From NCBI GenBank assembly GCA_964549945.1, contig CAZJXD010000001.1, forward strand, positions 1 to 64,000: DNA of 64,000 bases. The letters are read 5' to 3'. The position numbers and the translations under genes were made by a program. Origin of the DNA: B25-G16 sp964549945. GTDB lineage: Bacteria; Desulfobacterota; DSM-4660; Desulfatiglandales; B25-G16. The notes beneath the pieces were generated by a model. That model was not told the DNA's origin. It made no database searches and saw only the letters and a list, made by a program, of their open reading frames with translations. Of the stretch, positions 18,128-27,180 are shown in pieces (position 1 is the first letter of the stretch; every line of letters begins with the position of its first letter).

Positions 18128-19471
18128 ATGAACCCGGAGATTTACAGGGAGTACGATATACGGGCTGTGATCGGTGAGGATATCAAGGAGGATGAATTCA
18201 TTACCATGGGCAGGGGCTTCGGCACCTATTTTAAGGGCTTGGGGAGGTCGAGAATCGTCGTTGCAAGGGACTGCAGGTTGACTTCGCCCATGATTAGCGA
18301 GGAGGTCACGGAGGGCCTCATTTCAACCGGCTGTGATGTCCTGGATGGCGGTATTTGCCCCACTCCCACGTTCTACTTCGGCGTGCGGCACCTGGAGGCC
18401 GACGGAGGGTTGATGATTACGGCCAGCCATAATCCTCCTCAGTACAACGGCTTTAAGATATGTCGCGGTTACGACACCATCTACGGAGAGGAGATCCAAA
18501 GGGTGAGGAGGATCATCGAGGAGGCCGAATTTCTGGAGGGAAGGGGGGCCTATGTACAAGAGGAGATTGCCGAACCATATGTGGAGAGGATCGTGAATGA
18601 TATCACGGTAACGCCCGGCATCAAGGTGGGGTTCGACGCGGGAAATGGAACAGGAGGGCCCGTAGGGGTGAGGATCCTGAAATCGCTGGGCTGCGATGTT
18701 CACGCCCTTTATTGCGAGATGGATGGCACCTTTCCCAACCACGAGCCGGATCCCACGGTGCTGGATAACATGAAGGACCTCATCGAGGAGGTAACGACCC
18801 ATAGCCTTATGCTCGGCATCGGGATCGATGGAGATGCGGACAGGATTGGGGCGGTGGACAGTTCGGGTGACATTGTGTTCGGGGATATGCTCTTGCTCCT
18901 GTTCGCTCGGGATGTCTTAGCGGATCATCCAAGGGCGACCGTTATCTCAGAGGTAAAATCCTCGGACAGGATGTATAGGGACATCGAGGCCCACGGGGGA
19001 AAGGCCATCATGTGGAAGACAGGGCATTCCCTGATCAAGAACAAGATGAAGGAGGCCAAGGCCCTTCTCGCGGGGGAGATGAGCGGTCATATGTTCTTTG
19101 CCGATCGGTATTACGGCTACGATGATGCCATCTATGCATCATGCAGGCTCCTGGAGATACTATCCAAGACGGGCAAATCGCTTGCGGAGCTCTTGGCGGA
19201 TGTGCCTCGTTCACACACCACGCCCGAGATCAGGGTCGAGTGCCCAGATGCCGAGAAATTCGGTCTCGTGGAGCGGCTCAAGGAGGAGTTCAGGGCCCAG
19301 TATGCGATAATCGATGTGGATGGCGTGCGGATTGTCTTCGATGATGGGTGGGGGCTGGTGAGGGCTTCAAACACGCAGCCCGCCCTCGTACTGAGATTTG
19401 AGGCCCGATCCCGGGAAAGGCTTGATGCGATTAAAACCCTCGTGGAGGATGCGATAGAGAGGTTGCGGTGA
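18128..19471 (+). CDS. manB: phosphomannomutase/phosphoglucomutase
   Basis: Interconverts hexose 6- and 1-phosphates and feeds manC. A 447-residue alpha-D-phosphohexomutase with the phosphoserine loop TASHNPPQYNG, the metal loop DGDADR, the sugar loop GEMSGHMFF and the C-terminal phosphate loop RASNTQPALVLRFEA. All four active-site loops are present. It could also act on glucose phosphates, as in AlgC. Same strand as manC; the opposite-strand cyclase gene follows convergently after about 50 nt. Confidence 0.92.
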   Translation: MNPEIYREYDIRAVIGEDIKEDEFITMGRGFGTYFKGLGRSRIVVARDCRLTSPMISEEVTEGLISTGCDVLDGGICPTPTFYFGVRHLEADGGLMITASHNPPQYNGFKICRGYDTIYGEEIQRVRRIIEEAEFLEGRGAYVQEEIAEPYVERIVNDITVTPGIKVGFDAGNGTGGPVGVRILKSLGCDVHALYCEMDGTFPNHEPDPTVLDNMKDLIEEVTTHSLMLGIGIDGDADRIGAVDSSGDIVFGDMLLLLFARDVLADHPRATVISEVKSSDRMYRDIEAHGGKAIMWKTGHSLIKNKMKEAKALLAGEMSGHMFFADRYYGYDDAIYASCRLLEILSKTGKSLAELLADVPRSHTTPEIRVECPDAEKFGLVERLKEEFRAQYAIIDVDGVRIVFDDGWGLVRASNTQPALVLRFEARSRERLDAIKTLVEDAIERLR

Positions 19472-19522
19472 GGACCCAGCCGGAGCCTGATCGTCCCGTG
19501 GGATTGCGCTGGCGGCAGCTCC

Positions 19523-20623
19523 TTATTTCTTGTTTTCCCCCCTCAATACCTTGTAGCAGATAACGGGATTGATCTTATTCTTCACGAGTACCGCGCCCCT
19601 TTTTCGGGTACGGAAGTGCCCTTGTGATTGTAGAAACGTCTCCTCTCCGATAATGATCTCGCCCCCTCGCGCAATTTGCTCCAATCGCGAGGCCACGTTC
19701 ACGCTATCGCCTATGGCGGTGTAGTCCATTCTATTTTCAGAGCCCACATTTCCCACAATGGCGCTGCCGGTGTTGATCCCAATGCCTGTCTTAAATATGT
19801 CCTTATTGTGTTTGGCCCTTTGCCCCATGAGCACTTCAACGGCATCTTGCATCTCTATGGCAGCCTTAATCGCATCGTATGAATTGGTATGTTCTGAGGG
19901 AATGAGCCCAAAGAGGGCCATGAGCTGATCCCCGACGAATTTATCCAGTATGCCCTTGTTCCTAAAGATGATATCCACCATCACACTGAAGAATTGGTTT
20001 AACATGGATACCACCTCTTCGGCCTCCATCCTCTCGGCGAGGATGGAAAATGACCTGATGTCTGCGAACAGCACCGTTATCTCTCTCCTCTCGTTCTCAA
20101 GGAACACCTCGCCGCTCGAATCCATCAACATCTCCACCACGTTCTCGCCTACATAGCGACTCAGCCTGCCCCTTAATTCCTCCTCTTCCTTGATCCTCTT
20201 GTACGATTCGGAGATATCCCTGGCATAGATCATGAGCTGAACGGATTGCTCCTTGATCTCACGGTTAGCGGTGTTTAGCTTTTGAAACATGGAGTTAAAA
20301 TTGGCTGCGATGTCATTCAACTCTTGTTCAGCCCTGATCACGATCGGTTCGGCCTTTTGGCCGGAATCGATGCTTTTAGTTTCCCGACACAGGTTTGCCA
20401 GGTTATCCGCTGATTTTCTCAAAAGCGCGAAGCCCATGAGGATCGATAGGAGGCCCAGCACCGAGAAGAGACTGACCATATCGGAGAAATCCAGTTTCCC
20501 GTAGACAAACAGGCAGATGACGAGCAGAAATGGCATGAGCCCTAGCAGAGCTAAGGCGATTTGTGTCTTGCCAGTAAAGCTGATTGAGCTGCGGTAGTTG
20601 AGTTTCATGAAACGGCGGTGCAT
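19523..20623 (-). CDS. membrane-anchored class III adenylate/guanylate cyclase
   Basis: A 366-residue protein with two transmembrane helices (about residues 22-42 and 48-66), a HAMP-like helical linker and a class III cyclase domain from about 170. Metal-binding Asp residues are visible in VLFADIRSFS and KFVGDQLMALFG; GIGINTGSAIVGNVGS and YTAIGDSVNVASRLE are the family signatures. The Lys ahead of the second Asp fits adenylate cyclase. It is the last gene of a minus-strand signalling block (CheY, HD-GYP, PilZ, cyclase), probably one transcript. The start at 20623 has only a weak ribosome-binding site. Confidence 0.88.
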   Translation of the reverse strand: MHRRFMKLNYRSSISFTGKTQIALALLGLMPFLLVICLFVYGKLDFSDMVSLFSVLGLLSILMGFALLRKSADNLANLCRETKSIDSGQKAEPIVIRAEQELNDIAANFNSMFQKLNTANREIKEQSVQLMIYARDISESYKRIKEEEELRGRLSRYVGENVVEMLMDSSGEVFLENERREITVLFADIRSFSILAERMEAEEVVSMLNQFFSVMVDIIFRNKGILDKFVGDQLMALFGLIPSEHTNSYDAIKAAIEMQDAVEVLMGQRAKHNKDIFKTGIGINTGSAIVGNVGSENRMDYTAIGDSVNVASRLEQIARGGEIIIGEETFLQSQGHFRTRKRGAVLVKNKINPVICYKVLRGENKK

Positions 20624-20656
20624 CGTGTTCTCGCGTTCGCCAGCACTTCCAGAGGC

Positions 20657-21004
20657 CTAGTCATCGAGCCTCTCAAATTGAAGGGACGTGTAGAGCTTAA
20701 CAGCTATGCTGATCCCTTCGCCTTCGGGAATGTTCTCTGAATCCCCTATTCGTACGACCCTTGCCCTTCCCCTCATCTGAGCCTTTACCTCCTTTGTACC
20801 GGGCAAGTAGATGGTAAGATCCAGTGGCTGATCCGGAAAGTATCTATCGGGGTATTGTGTGATGAACTTGGCCCCTTCCCCTGAGATATCCCGCAAGGTG
20901 GCCCTTTCCCTATGTGTTCTACCATCTCTGTCTTTACCTGAGACCTCGATTGCAAATTCAATCGAGAACCGATTAAAGTCCCTTCTGTCGTATTCTAGGT
21001 TCAT
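20657..21004 (-). CDS. PilZ-domain c-di-GMP-binding protein
   Basis: A single PilZ domain of 115 residues. The c-di-GMP-binding motifs are present: RRDFNRF near the N-terminus (RxxxR) and RDISGEGAKF about 35 residues later (D/NxSxxG). The frame extends upstream to 21130, but the ATG at 21004 follows AAAGGGGTG and starts exactly at the domain, so I prefer it. It sits between the HD-GYP phosphodiesterase and the cyclase, which makes it a likely c-di-GMP effector in the same pathway. Confidence 0.85.
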   Translation of the reverse strand: MNLEYDRRDFNRFSIEFAIEVSGKDRDGRTHRERATLRDISGEGAKFITQYPDRYFPDQPLDLTIYLPGTKEVKAQMRGRARVVRIGDSENIPEGEGISIAVKLYTSLQFERLDD

Positions 21005-21130
21005 TTGCACCCCTTTCGGCCAGGCTGTATAACGCAAGGATGAAATTCTTGATCGGCGGCTTTTAAGGGATAGTACCATCCTTTGGGCGTTCGCGCGAAT
21101 TATTTCTCCGCCTGAGGATATCGCCGGCAC

Positions 21131-21940
21131 TTACAGGGCTTGAGCTGATTTAACCCCGGATTTGATCTCCACGATCTCATCGATGTGTTTCAAGAAGACA
21201 TCCGTGATGTCCGGATCGAAGTGCTTTCCGCGCTCCTTCTTGATAATATCCAGCGCCTTTTCTATAGGATAGGGGTCTTTGTAAGGGCGTTTAGAGGTGA
21301 GGGCATCGAACACATCGGCCAACCCAACGATTCTGGCCGCGATATGAATACCCTCGCCGGTAAGGCCCTGGGGGTATCCCTTGCCGTTCCATTTTTCATG
21401 ATGGGAGAGTGCGATGTGTTCGGCAATCTGTATTAGTTCTACCTTGGAGTAGGCCAGGATGTTCGCCCCAATGATGGTGTGGGCTTTCATTGTTCCGAAT
21501 TCCTCCTCCGTTAATTTACCTGGTTTCAGGAGGATGCTGTCCGGTATGCCGATCTTTCCCACATCGTGCATGGGTGAGGCATAGAGGATATGTTGTACGT
21601 CCGTGTCAGGCAGGTTGAGTTTTTGAGCAATCAAGGCGCTGTAGCGGCTCATGCGCAGGATATGGTCGCCCGTATCCTCATCCTTATATTCTGCTGCAAG
21701 CACGAGCCTGTGAATAGTGTCGAGAAATGCCCTTTGGAGTTCATCATGGGTTTTTTTAAGTTCTTTAATGGTTTGACTTAGCTCATCGGCATACTTGATG
21801 AGTTGCTGTTTGGTAGCGTGGAGCTGTTGCTTCTTTTCCCTTTCAGACCTGTAAAGCCTGGCGAGATCCTGTGCGTATTTCTTTAACTGTGCAAGGTTTG
21901 AAGAACCGTCGGGTGGAGAGTTGGATACCATGAGATTCAC
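21131..21940 (-). CDS. HD-GYP domain protein, predicted c-di-GMP phosphodiesterase
   Basis: A 269-residue protein with an N-terminal coiled coil (residues 15-75, Lys/Gln/Leu rich) and an HD-GYP domain. The metal His-Asp pair is in SPMHDVGKIGIPD, followed by KPGKL, HHEKWNGKGYPQGL (the GYP motif) and LADVFDALTSKRPYK. There is no receiver domain on the same chain. The separate CheY-type gene 33 nt upstream may supply that function, since receiver-HD-GYP fusions are the usual form. It would degrade c-di-GMP. Confidence 0.9.
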   Translation of the reverse strand: MNLMVSNSPPDGSSNLAQLKKYAQDLARLYRSEREKKQQLHATKQQLIKYADELSQTIKELKKTHDELQRAFLDTIHRLVLAAEYKDEDTGDHILRMSRYSALIAQKLNLPDTDVQHILYASPMHDVGKIGIPDSILLKPGKLTEEEFGTMKAHTIIGANILAYSKVELIQIAEHIALSHHEKWNGKGYPQGLTGEGIHIAARIVGLADVFDALTSKRPYKDPYPIEKALDIIKKERGKHFDPDITDVFLKHIDEIVEIKSGVKSAQAL

Positions 21941-21973
21941 CCCATAACGTGATGCGTGAAGGCGAGGACGAGC

Positions 21974-22339
21974 TTAGCCGAGCACTTCTTGCACTTTCTT
22001 TATCAAGGCTAGGGGGCTGAAGGGTTTGGTGAAATAGTCGTCGGCACCGGCATCAAAGCCTTCTTCCCTTTCGGATTCCTCCCCTTTCGCGCTCAATATG
22101 ATGATGGTGCCCATTCGTGTCTCCGGATCGTTCTTGAGTATTCGAGTGGCTTGTAGCCCATCAATGCCACCGGGCATTATTACATCCATAATGGTGAGGT
22201 CCGGCTTCTCCGCCTTGGCAATTTCAATCGCCATTTTTCCATTTTCGGCCTTGAGGATTTCGTAATCATCGACCCCGAGCGTCATTTCCACGAGCTCCCT
22301 TATCCCAGGTTCATCATCCACAATGAGTATCTTTTTCAT
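21974..22339 (-). CDS. CheY-like single-domain response regulator
   Basis: A 121-residue stand-alone receiver. ILIVDDEPG supplies the acidic pocket, LTIMDVIMPGG the phospho-acceptor Asp, LSAKG the conserved Thr/Ser position and TKPFSPL the Lys. The start at 22339 gives a typical CheY length; the frame extends upstream to 22372 without support. First gene of the block leading to HD-GYP, PilZ and cyclase, and downstream of a sigma54 promoter. It may be the input module for the neighbouring HD-GYP protein. Confidence 0.9.
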   Translation of the reverse strand: MKKILIVDDEPGIRELVEMTLGVDDYEILKAENGKMAIEIAKAEKPDLTIMDVIMPGGIDGLQATRILKNDPETRMGTIIILSAKGEESEREEGFDAGADDYFTKPFSPLALIKKVQEVLG

Positions 22340-22526
22340 CAACACGTACCTGCCCCTTGTGTGATCGCCCATTGACTCCTACCGGTGAATGGATATTCAG
22401 CGTTAAGGCCTGTCGGTTCGTTCTGGCTGCCCACTTCATCGCGGTGGCCTCGCCTCGCGCCTGTTTTATGAGGCCGAATTGCCCGCGCGATGCCTCCCGC
22501 GAGTTTTTTAGGGGACATTTTAAACA

Positions 22527-22542
22527 GCAATTAATGTGCCAA
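22527..22542 (-). promoter_or_regulatory. sigma54 (-24/-12) promoter for the CheY/HD-GYP/PilZ/cyclase block
   Basis: Read on the minus strand: TTGGCACATTAATTGCT. GG (-24) and GC (-12) are separated by exactly 10 bases, matching the sigma54 consensus TGGCAC-N5-TTGC. Start of transcription is expected near 22515, about 175 nt upstream of the CheY start. An NtrC-type activator gene ends at 22617, just upstream. A short dyad TGAAT-N11-ATTCA (22556-22576) lies between them. Confidence 0.75.
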
Positions 22543-22616
22543 GCTCCAGGTGGGCTGAATGCATGGATGGTATTCAAGATGGATTAAGGGGAATGATGAC
22601 TCGCGAGAGGCTAACG

Positions 22617-24002
22617 CTAGGGCTTTATGCCTAGATCATATAGTTTGGCCGAGAGGGTGTTGCGGTGAACACCTAGGATCTCGGCGGCCTTGATTCTGTT
22701 ATTGTTCACGCTTTCGAGTATGGTGGCAATATATTGTCTCTCGAAGGTCTTGACTGCCTCTTTAAGGGGCATATCCTTTATCTCGGTTCTGGTCATGGTA
22801 AACATGGGGATATCCCTGAGATGGATAACTGGTCCTTTGCATAGAGTAGACAGCCTTTGTACGAGGTTTTCAAGCTCTCTCACGTTGCCGGGCCAATCGT
22901 ATTTCATCAATACCTTAACGGCTTCCGGCGAGAACCTCTTTGGAGGGTTATCCCCTTTTGAGAAAAGCTCCAGGAAATGGTGCAACAGCGAAGGGATATC
23001 TTCCTTCCTCTCTCTGAGAGGGGGCACCATGACTGGAAAGACGTTAAGTCGATAAAAGAGGTCTTCCCGAAATTCCCCCTTGGCGATGAGCTCCTCTAGA
23101 TCCTGGTTGGAGGCCGCGATGAATCGTACATCGACCCTTATTACCTTTGTGCTGCCCAGCCTTTCAAATTCCTTTTCCTGGATAACTCTCAGGAGCTTTC
23201 CCTGCATATTTATGTCAAGGGAATCAATATCGTCAAGTAGGATAGTCCCCCCATGAGCTAGCTCGAGCTTGCCCATGGCGGCATGCACGGCACCTGTAAA
23301 TGCGCCCTTTGTATGGCCGAAGATCTCGCTCTCCATGAGTGTTGCAGGTATCGCGGCACAGCTGATAACTACAAAGGGGTGATCCTTTCTGGGGCTGCGG
23401 CGATGAATGGCCCTGGCAACGAGCTCCTTCCCCGTTCCGCTCTCTCCCTGAACAAGCACCGTCCCATCGCTTTGAGAGATGATCGAGATGAGATCGAAGA
23501 TCTTCATCATCTTCTTGTCATTTCCGACCATCTTCTCAAAGGGCTGAACCCTCTCAAGCTCGCCCTTGAGGTAGGTGACCTCTTTGACAAGCGTGTGTTT
23601 CTCCAAGGCGCGGCGGATAACCGTGATTACCTCGTCCACATTGAACGGCTTAATGATGTACTCGTAGGCACCCTGTTTGATGGCCTTTACTGCTGTTTGG
23701 ACCTCTTTGACCGCGGTTATCATGATGATTTCCGTGTTGGGATCCATCTCCTTGAGCCTCTCGAGCAACTCTATGCCATTGATATCCGGCAGAAGGATAT
23801 CGAGCAGGATTACATCAACGGTGTTCTTCGAGAAGATGTCGGTTGCCTCGTTGCCTGTTTCAGCAAGAAGAACCTCGAATTCGTCCTTTAATACCATATA
23901 AAAGGACTGGCGAACCCCCTGTTCATCATCAACTACGAGTATGGTGGCTTTTTTTCCGATCTCCTCCATCACCGGGCTTTCATGTTTTATATTCCTTATC
24001 AA
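22617..24002 (-). CDS. NtrC-family sigma54-dependent response regulator
   Basis: A 461-residue activator with receiver, AAA+ and Fis-type HTH domains. The receiver has VVDDEQG and VILLDILLPD. The AAA+ domain has Walker A GESGTGKE, the sigma54-contact loop GAFTGA, Walker B ILLDDIDSLD and arginine-finger region REDLFYRLN. The C-terminal helix-turn-helix is near NRIKAAEILGVHRNTLSAKL. It is intact and able to activate sigma54. A sigma54 promoter lies 75 nt downstream of its stop, reading away in the same direction. No histidine kinase is adjacent; PilS at 53.4 kb is one possible partner. Confidence 0.93.
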   Translation of the reverse strand: MIRNIKHESPVMEEIGKKATILVVDDEQGVRQSFYMVLKDEFEVLLAETGNEATDIFSKNTVDVILLDILLPDINGIELLERLKEMDPNTEIIMITAVKEVQTAVKAIKQGAYEYIIKPFNVDEVITVIRRALEKHTLVKEVTYLKGELERVQPFEKMVGNDKKMMKIFDLISIISQSDGTVLVQGESGTGKELVARAIHRRSPRKDHPFVVISCAAIPATLMESEIFGHTKGAFTGAVHAAMGKLELAHGGTILLDDIDSLDINMQGKLLRVIQEKEFERLGSTKVIRVDVRFIAASNQDLEELIAKGEFREDLFYRLNVFPVMVPPLRERKEDIPSLLHHFLELFSKGDNPPKRFSPEAVKVLMKYDWPGNVRELENLVQRLSTLCKGPVIHLRDIPMFTMTRTEIKDMPLKEAVKTFERQYIATILESVNNNRIKAAEILGVHRNTLSAKLYDLGIKP

Positions 24003-24355
24003 GCAGCTTCCTTTTTACGTGAGGGAGCGCCGCTCTTGAAACAGACCTATATGAGCACAGAATTCCGTGGGCGTCAAGATATTCAAGGGGGATAGGGATA
24101 ATATGCCCCTCAGTCATTCGAGGAGGTGCCCGTGACGTTGTGCACTCACGCACAGTTTCCCGGGCAGGCAGGCGGTGGTTCTTCGAGGGTCACAAAGTTG
24201 ATGTATGAAAGCACCTCACTTTATTCCGATTCGTATTCTCCTTGACTTGGGAAATCTCGTCGAATACATATACGCTATGTTCGCGTGAGGCTGATTCTTG
24301 GGCTCCTGATGGGTGCCGCAGTTTGAGCGTTCCGTGAGTCCAAATCGAGAGGAGC
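24003..24355. other. intergenic interval between divergent regulator and thioesterase genes
   Basis: About 350 nt with no convincing coding frame. It should contain the promoter of the NtrC-type gene (minus) and holds a sigma70-like promoter for the thioesterase (plus) at 24242-24270. I see no riboswitch-like or repeated structure. Confidence 0.5.
24242..24270 (+). promoter_or_regulatory. candidate sigma70 promoter of the thioesterase gene
   Basis: TTGACT at 24242-24247, a 17-nt spacer and TACATA at 24265-24270, about 85 nt before the start codon. Confidence 0.45.
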
Positions 24356-24775
24356 ATGGATACAAAGGTCATAGATGCGATCAGGAAAAGGGTAGAGGAG
24401 GAGACATACGCCAGAAAGCTCGGCCTCACATTGCGAAAGGTGGAACCCGGATATGCGCTTGTTGAGATGGCGCTCAGTGATGACATGGGAAACATCTTCG
24501 ATATGGCCCATGGAGGGGCCATCTTTTCCCTGATTGATGAGGCCTTTGAGATATCGTGCAATACCCATGGAACGGTGGCCGTTGCCCTGAGTATGACGGT
24601 TACCTATCACAGGCCTCCCTCCGAAGGCAGTGTGTTGAGGGCTGAGTCAAAGGAGATATACCGATCAGCAAAGACGGCAACCTATGATATAAAGGTCACC
24701 GAAGGGGGCAACATATTGATCGCCACGTGCCAGGCCTTGGCATACAGAAAGAAGGAAAAACTGCCCTTTATCTGA
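24356..24775 (+). CDS. PaaI-family hotdog thioesterase
   Basis: A 139-residue hotdog-fold acyl-CoA thioesterase. The helix motif AHGGAIFSLIDEAFE holds the catalytic-region residues of the PaaI group, followed by ALSMTVTYHRPP and IYRSAKTATYDIKV. The ribosome-binding site GAGAGGAGC precedes the ATG. The substrate is probably an aromatic or short acyl-CoA, but this cannot be fixed from sequence. It ends 6 nt before the convergent rtcA gene. Confidence 0.85.
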   Translation: MDTKVIDAIRKRVEEETYARKLGLTLRKVEPGYALVEMALSDDMGNIFDMAHGGAIFSLIDEAFEISCNTHGTVAVALSMTVTYHRPPSEGSVLRAESKEIYRSAKTATYDIKVTEGGNILIATCQALAYRKKEKLPFI

Positions 24776-24781
24776 TACCCT

Positions 24782-25831
24782 CTAGATGGGGGTAAACCCT
24801 AGCCCTTGTACTCCTATTTTTCCGGCATCCTCTTCTACCTCAAAGGCAACCGTAAGGAATTGTTCGATCACCCAGATATTCGTGAGCAGATGTTCGGTTG
24901 CCTTCTCGGTGAGAAATGTGGAGTATCCCTCGGCGAGGGCCATATAGAGGACGAGCTGGTCGGCGAGGTGGCGATCGAGAATCCTGCCGCTGTCCAGAAA
25001 TTCGATCAATTCATCACAGGCATCATCGGCTACTGCCTCGGCCCTTTTGCCCCTCTTTCCCAGTGAAGTGAATCCCGCGGTAATTCCCTCGAATCGAGCG
25101 GGAAGAAAGAGGGCCGTTCCCTGTCCTGGAGACGGGGCATTCTCGATCGAGGTATGCAGGGCAATTCCAAGGTATTCGAGCCTTCTCAGTGCCTGATCCC
25201 TTTGCCTCTCGGCTATGTGTAGCGGGAGATTGGAGGCGGCGGAAAGCACCTGGATGTCCTTGAGGTCCCCCCTATGGAGGTACTGGATTGCCTTTAGACC
25301 CCGCGTGGGGTAAATAGATGCCTTCACTACCCCGCCCCCCATGGGATACCAGCCCCATTTGAGGATCTCCAGGTGCACCTCTCCTCCCATCGCCTTGAGG
25401 GCGGGTGAGAACACGGACTGGAGGTAATGGAATGGGGGGCTCCACGGCACATGGGTACCTCCCATGATTTGAACGTGGGAGCTCGTGTTTCCGAACAGCA
25501 ACACGGGGATCAGCGTCTGGAGCACTAATCCGGTGGAACCAGCGGTGCCGATGTGGAAGCGGTAATTTCCTGCTTTTACCCGCTCGGGCTCAAAGAGGAG
25601 TTGGGTTGAGTCAACCCTGGCTCCATCAAGCCTGGCACCGGTGATAGCGGCCAGTGCATTCACCGCCACAAGGTGCTGAGGCCTCAGGCCGGGCTTCTTG
25701 CGGTTGCCCCTGATGTGATCGATCTTTACGGGAACGTTCAAGAGCGCGGAGAGCGTGAGGGCAGTTCTGAGGATCTGTCCTCCACCCTCGCCGTGCCTTC
25801 CGTCAATTGTGACCCCTCTGCTTTTCCCCAT
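24782..25831 (-). CDS. rtcA: RNA 3'-terminal phosphate cyclase
   Basis: Converts RNA 3'-phosphates to 2',3'-cyclic phosphates using ATP, through a covalent His-AMP. A 349-residue protein with the N-terminal signature DGRHGEGGGQILRTAL, RGNRKKPGLRPQH, GTAGSTGLVLQTLIP, and the C-terminal DRHLADQLVLYMALA that carries the nucleotidylated His. The ATG at 25831 has GGGG about 5 nt upstream; a TTG at 25846 is the alternative. No rtcB ligase or RtcR regulator is adjacent. It is convergent with the thioesterase gene. Confidence 0.93.
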   Translation of the reverse strand: MGKSRGVTIDGRHGEGGGQILRTALTLSALLNVPVKIDHIRGNRKKPGLRPQHLVAVNALAAITGARLDGARVDSTQLLFEPERVKAGNYRFHIGTAGSTGLVLQTLIPVLLFGNTSSHVQIMGGTHVPWSPPFHYLQSVFSPALKAMGGEVHLEILKWGWYPMGGGVVKASIYPTRGLKAIQYLHRGDLKDIQVLSAASNLPLHIAERQRDQALRRLEYLGIALHTSIENAPSPGQGTALFLPARFEGITAGFTSLGKRGKRAEAVADDACDELIEFLDSGRILDRHLADQLVLYMALAEGYSTFLTEKATEHLLTNIWVIEQFLTVAFEVEEDAGKIGVQGLGFTPI

Positions 25832-25885
25832 GGAAACCCCGTTCAAAGCGAGCGAGCGAGAAATCCTTAAAGGCGCGGTCAGGAT

Positions 25886-25906
25886 GGCCTCCTGTCATGG
25901 GAGGCC
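25886..25906 (-). other. hairpin in the rtcA leader
   Basis: GGCCTCC (25886-25892) and GGAGGCC (25900-25906) form a perfect 7-bp stem with a 7-nt loop, 55 nt upstream of the rtcA start and with no T-run. It may be a leader structure; function unknown. Confidence 0.3.
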
Positions 25907-26091
25907 CCTTGTGGCTGAGTCCTGCGCCCGTACGCGACACTCATCGGCGCTATTGGCAAATACATCAATGTCATATTGTAATATATATGAACGAAAGGTC
26001 AAATTTCTCTTTATTACTGAAGATGGGTTGATGTATTCTGCTTCATGAGTTAATAGACCATCTCTCCAAGAAGGAGGAGCTCGGTCAGGAT

Positions 26092-27180
26092 ATGTATCAT
26101 GTGGCAATAGTAGGTGCAGGTATTGGAGGGTCCTATCTTTCATACCTTTTAGGAAAGGAAGGCGTGGATACCATAGTTTTCGATTTCAGGGCCCCCCATG
26201 ATAAGTTGTGTGGAGGCTGCGTAACCTATAAGACAGTCGAGAGATTCCCCATCATCGATGAGCTCCCCTGTCCTCGGCACCAGATCCGGAGGGCAGCACT
26301 TATTTCCCCTAAGGATAGGGTGGTGACTGTAAAGCTTGACAAACCGTTGACTATGTTTAGCCGGAAAGACCTGGATTATTCACTTTTAAAAAAAGCCATG
26401 AAATCAGGAACTAATTTCAGAAAAGAAAAGGTTCACAACTTTAACTTAGAAGGGAATAATTGGCGAATTTCTGCTGAAGGCAATGATTATAGAGCTAAAA
26501 TCCTGGTGGGTGCAGATGGGGCAATGAGTGGAGCAAGGAGAAGACTTAGATTGCCTCCAAAAAAGAAAGATTTCTTTTTTGCCATTCAATCTTTTTTAGA
26601 TATGGAAAAAGATTTTGCCATATTTAAGTTCTTTTCAGATCTTAAAGGGTATCTATGGGTATTTCCAAGAGTTGAGAAGTTAGTTATTGGCATAGGATCG
26701 AAAAACATCAATGGATTTAATAGTAAAAGTTATAGTGATATCAAGAAAAAATTGCTTGATTTTATCGAGAGATATTATCCTAGACAGATAAAGGGAATTT
26801 CTATCAAGGGAGCATATATTCCCTTTTTTTCCGTTAAAGATTTTCAAGATGTGCCTATTAGCTCTGAAAATTGGGCATTGATTGGTGATGCTGCTTCCTT
26901 TGTGGATCCAATAGGCGGTGAGGGGATATATTATGCTATGTATTCAGCTGAGATTCTGGCGAGATGTATATTGAAAAACGATTTATCCTTTTATCAACAA
27001 TTATGCATGAGACATTTTGGTGAATACTTGGTCAAAGCCAGCCAGGCTTTTGAATGTTTTTACCAATCTGAGTTCATTGAGAATATGGTTACCTCGGCAG
27101 AAGAAAGCACAAGAATGCACCAAATTATATCCGATATGATATCCGGGAACATTGCTGTCCAAAATAATCTGATATTTTAA
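26092..27180 (+). CDS. geranylgeranyl-reductase-family FAD oxidoreductase
   Basis: A 362-residue flavoprotein of the geranylgeranyl reductase/p-hydroxybenzoate hydroxylase fold. The dinucleotide site VAIVGAGIGGSYLSYLLGK opens the protein, LCGGCVTYK is the Cys-Gly-Gly motif of the reductase group, VGADGAMSGARR follows, and WALIGDAASFVDPIGGEGIYYAM is the second FAD motif. It may reduce isoprenoid chains or act on another lipid; the substrate is open. Composition shifts inside the gene: sampled 60-nt lines fall from about 53% GC before 26340 to about 28% after 26400, unlike the neighbours, which suggests transfer or recombination. Confidence 0.82.
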   Translation: MYHVAIVGAGIGGSYLSYLLGKEGVDTIVFDFRAPHDKLCGGCVTYKTVERFPIIDELPCPRHQIRRAALISPKDRVVTVKLDKPLTMFSRKDLDYSLLKKAMKSGTNFRKEKVHNFNLEGNNWRISAEGNDYRAKILVGADGAMSGARRRLRLPPKKKDFFFAIQSFLDMEKDFAIFKFFSDLKGYLWVFPRVEKLVIGIGSKNINGFNSKSYSDIKKKLLDFIERYYPRQIKGISIKGAYIPFFSVKDFQDVPISSENWALIGDAASFVDPIGGEGIYYAMYSAEILARCILKNDLSFYQQLCMRHFGEYLVKASQAFECFYQSEFIENMVTSAEESTRMHQIISDMISGNIAVQNNLIF

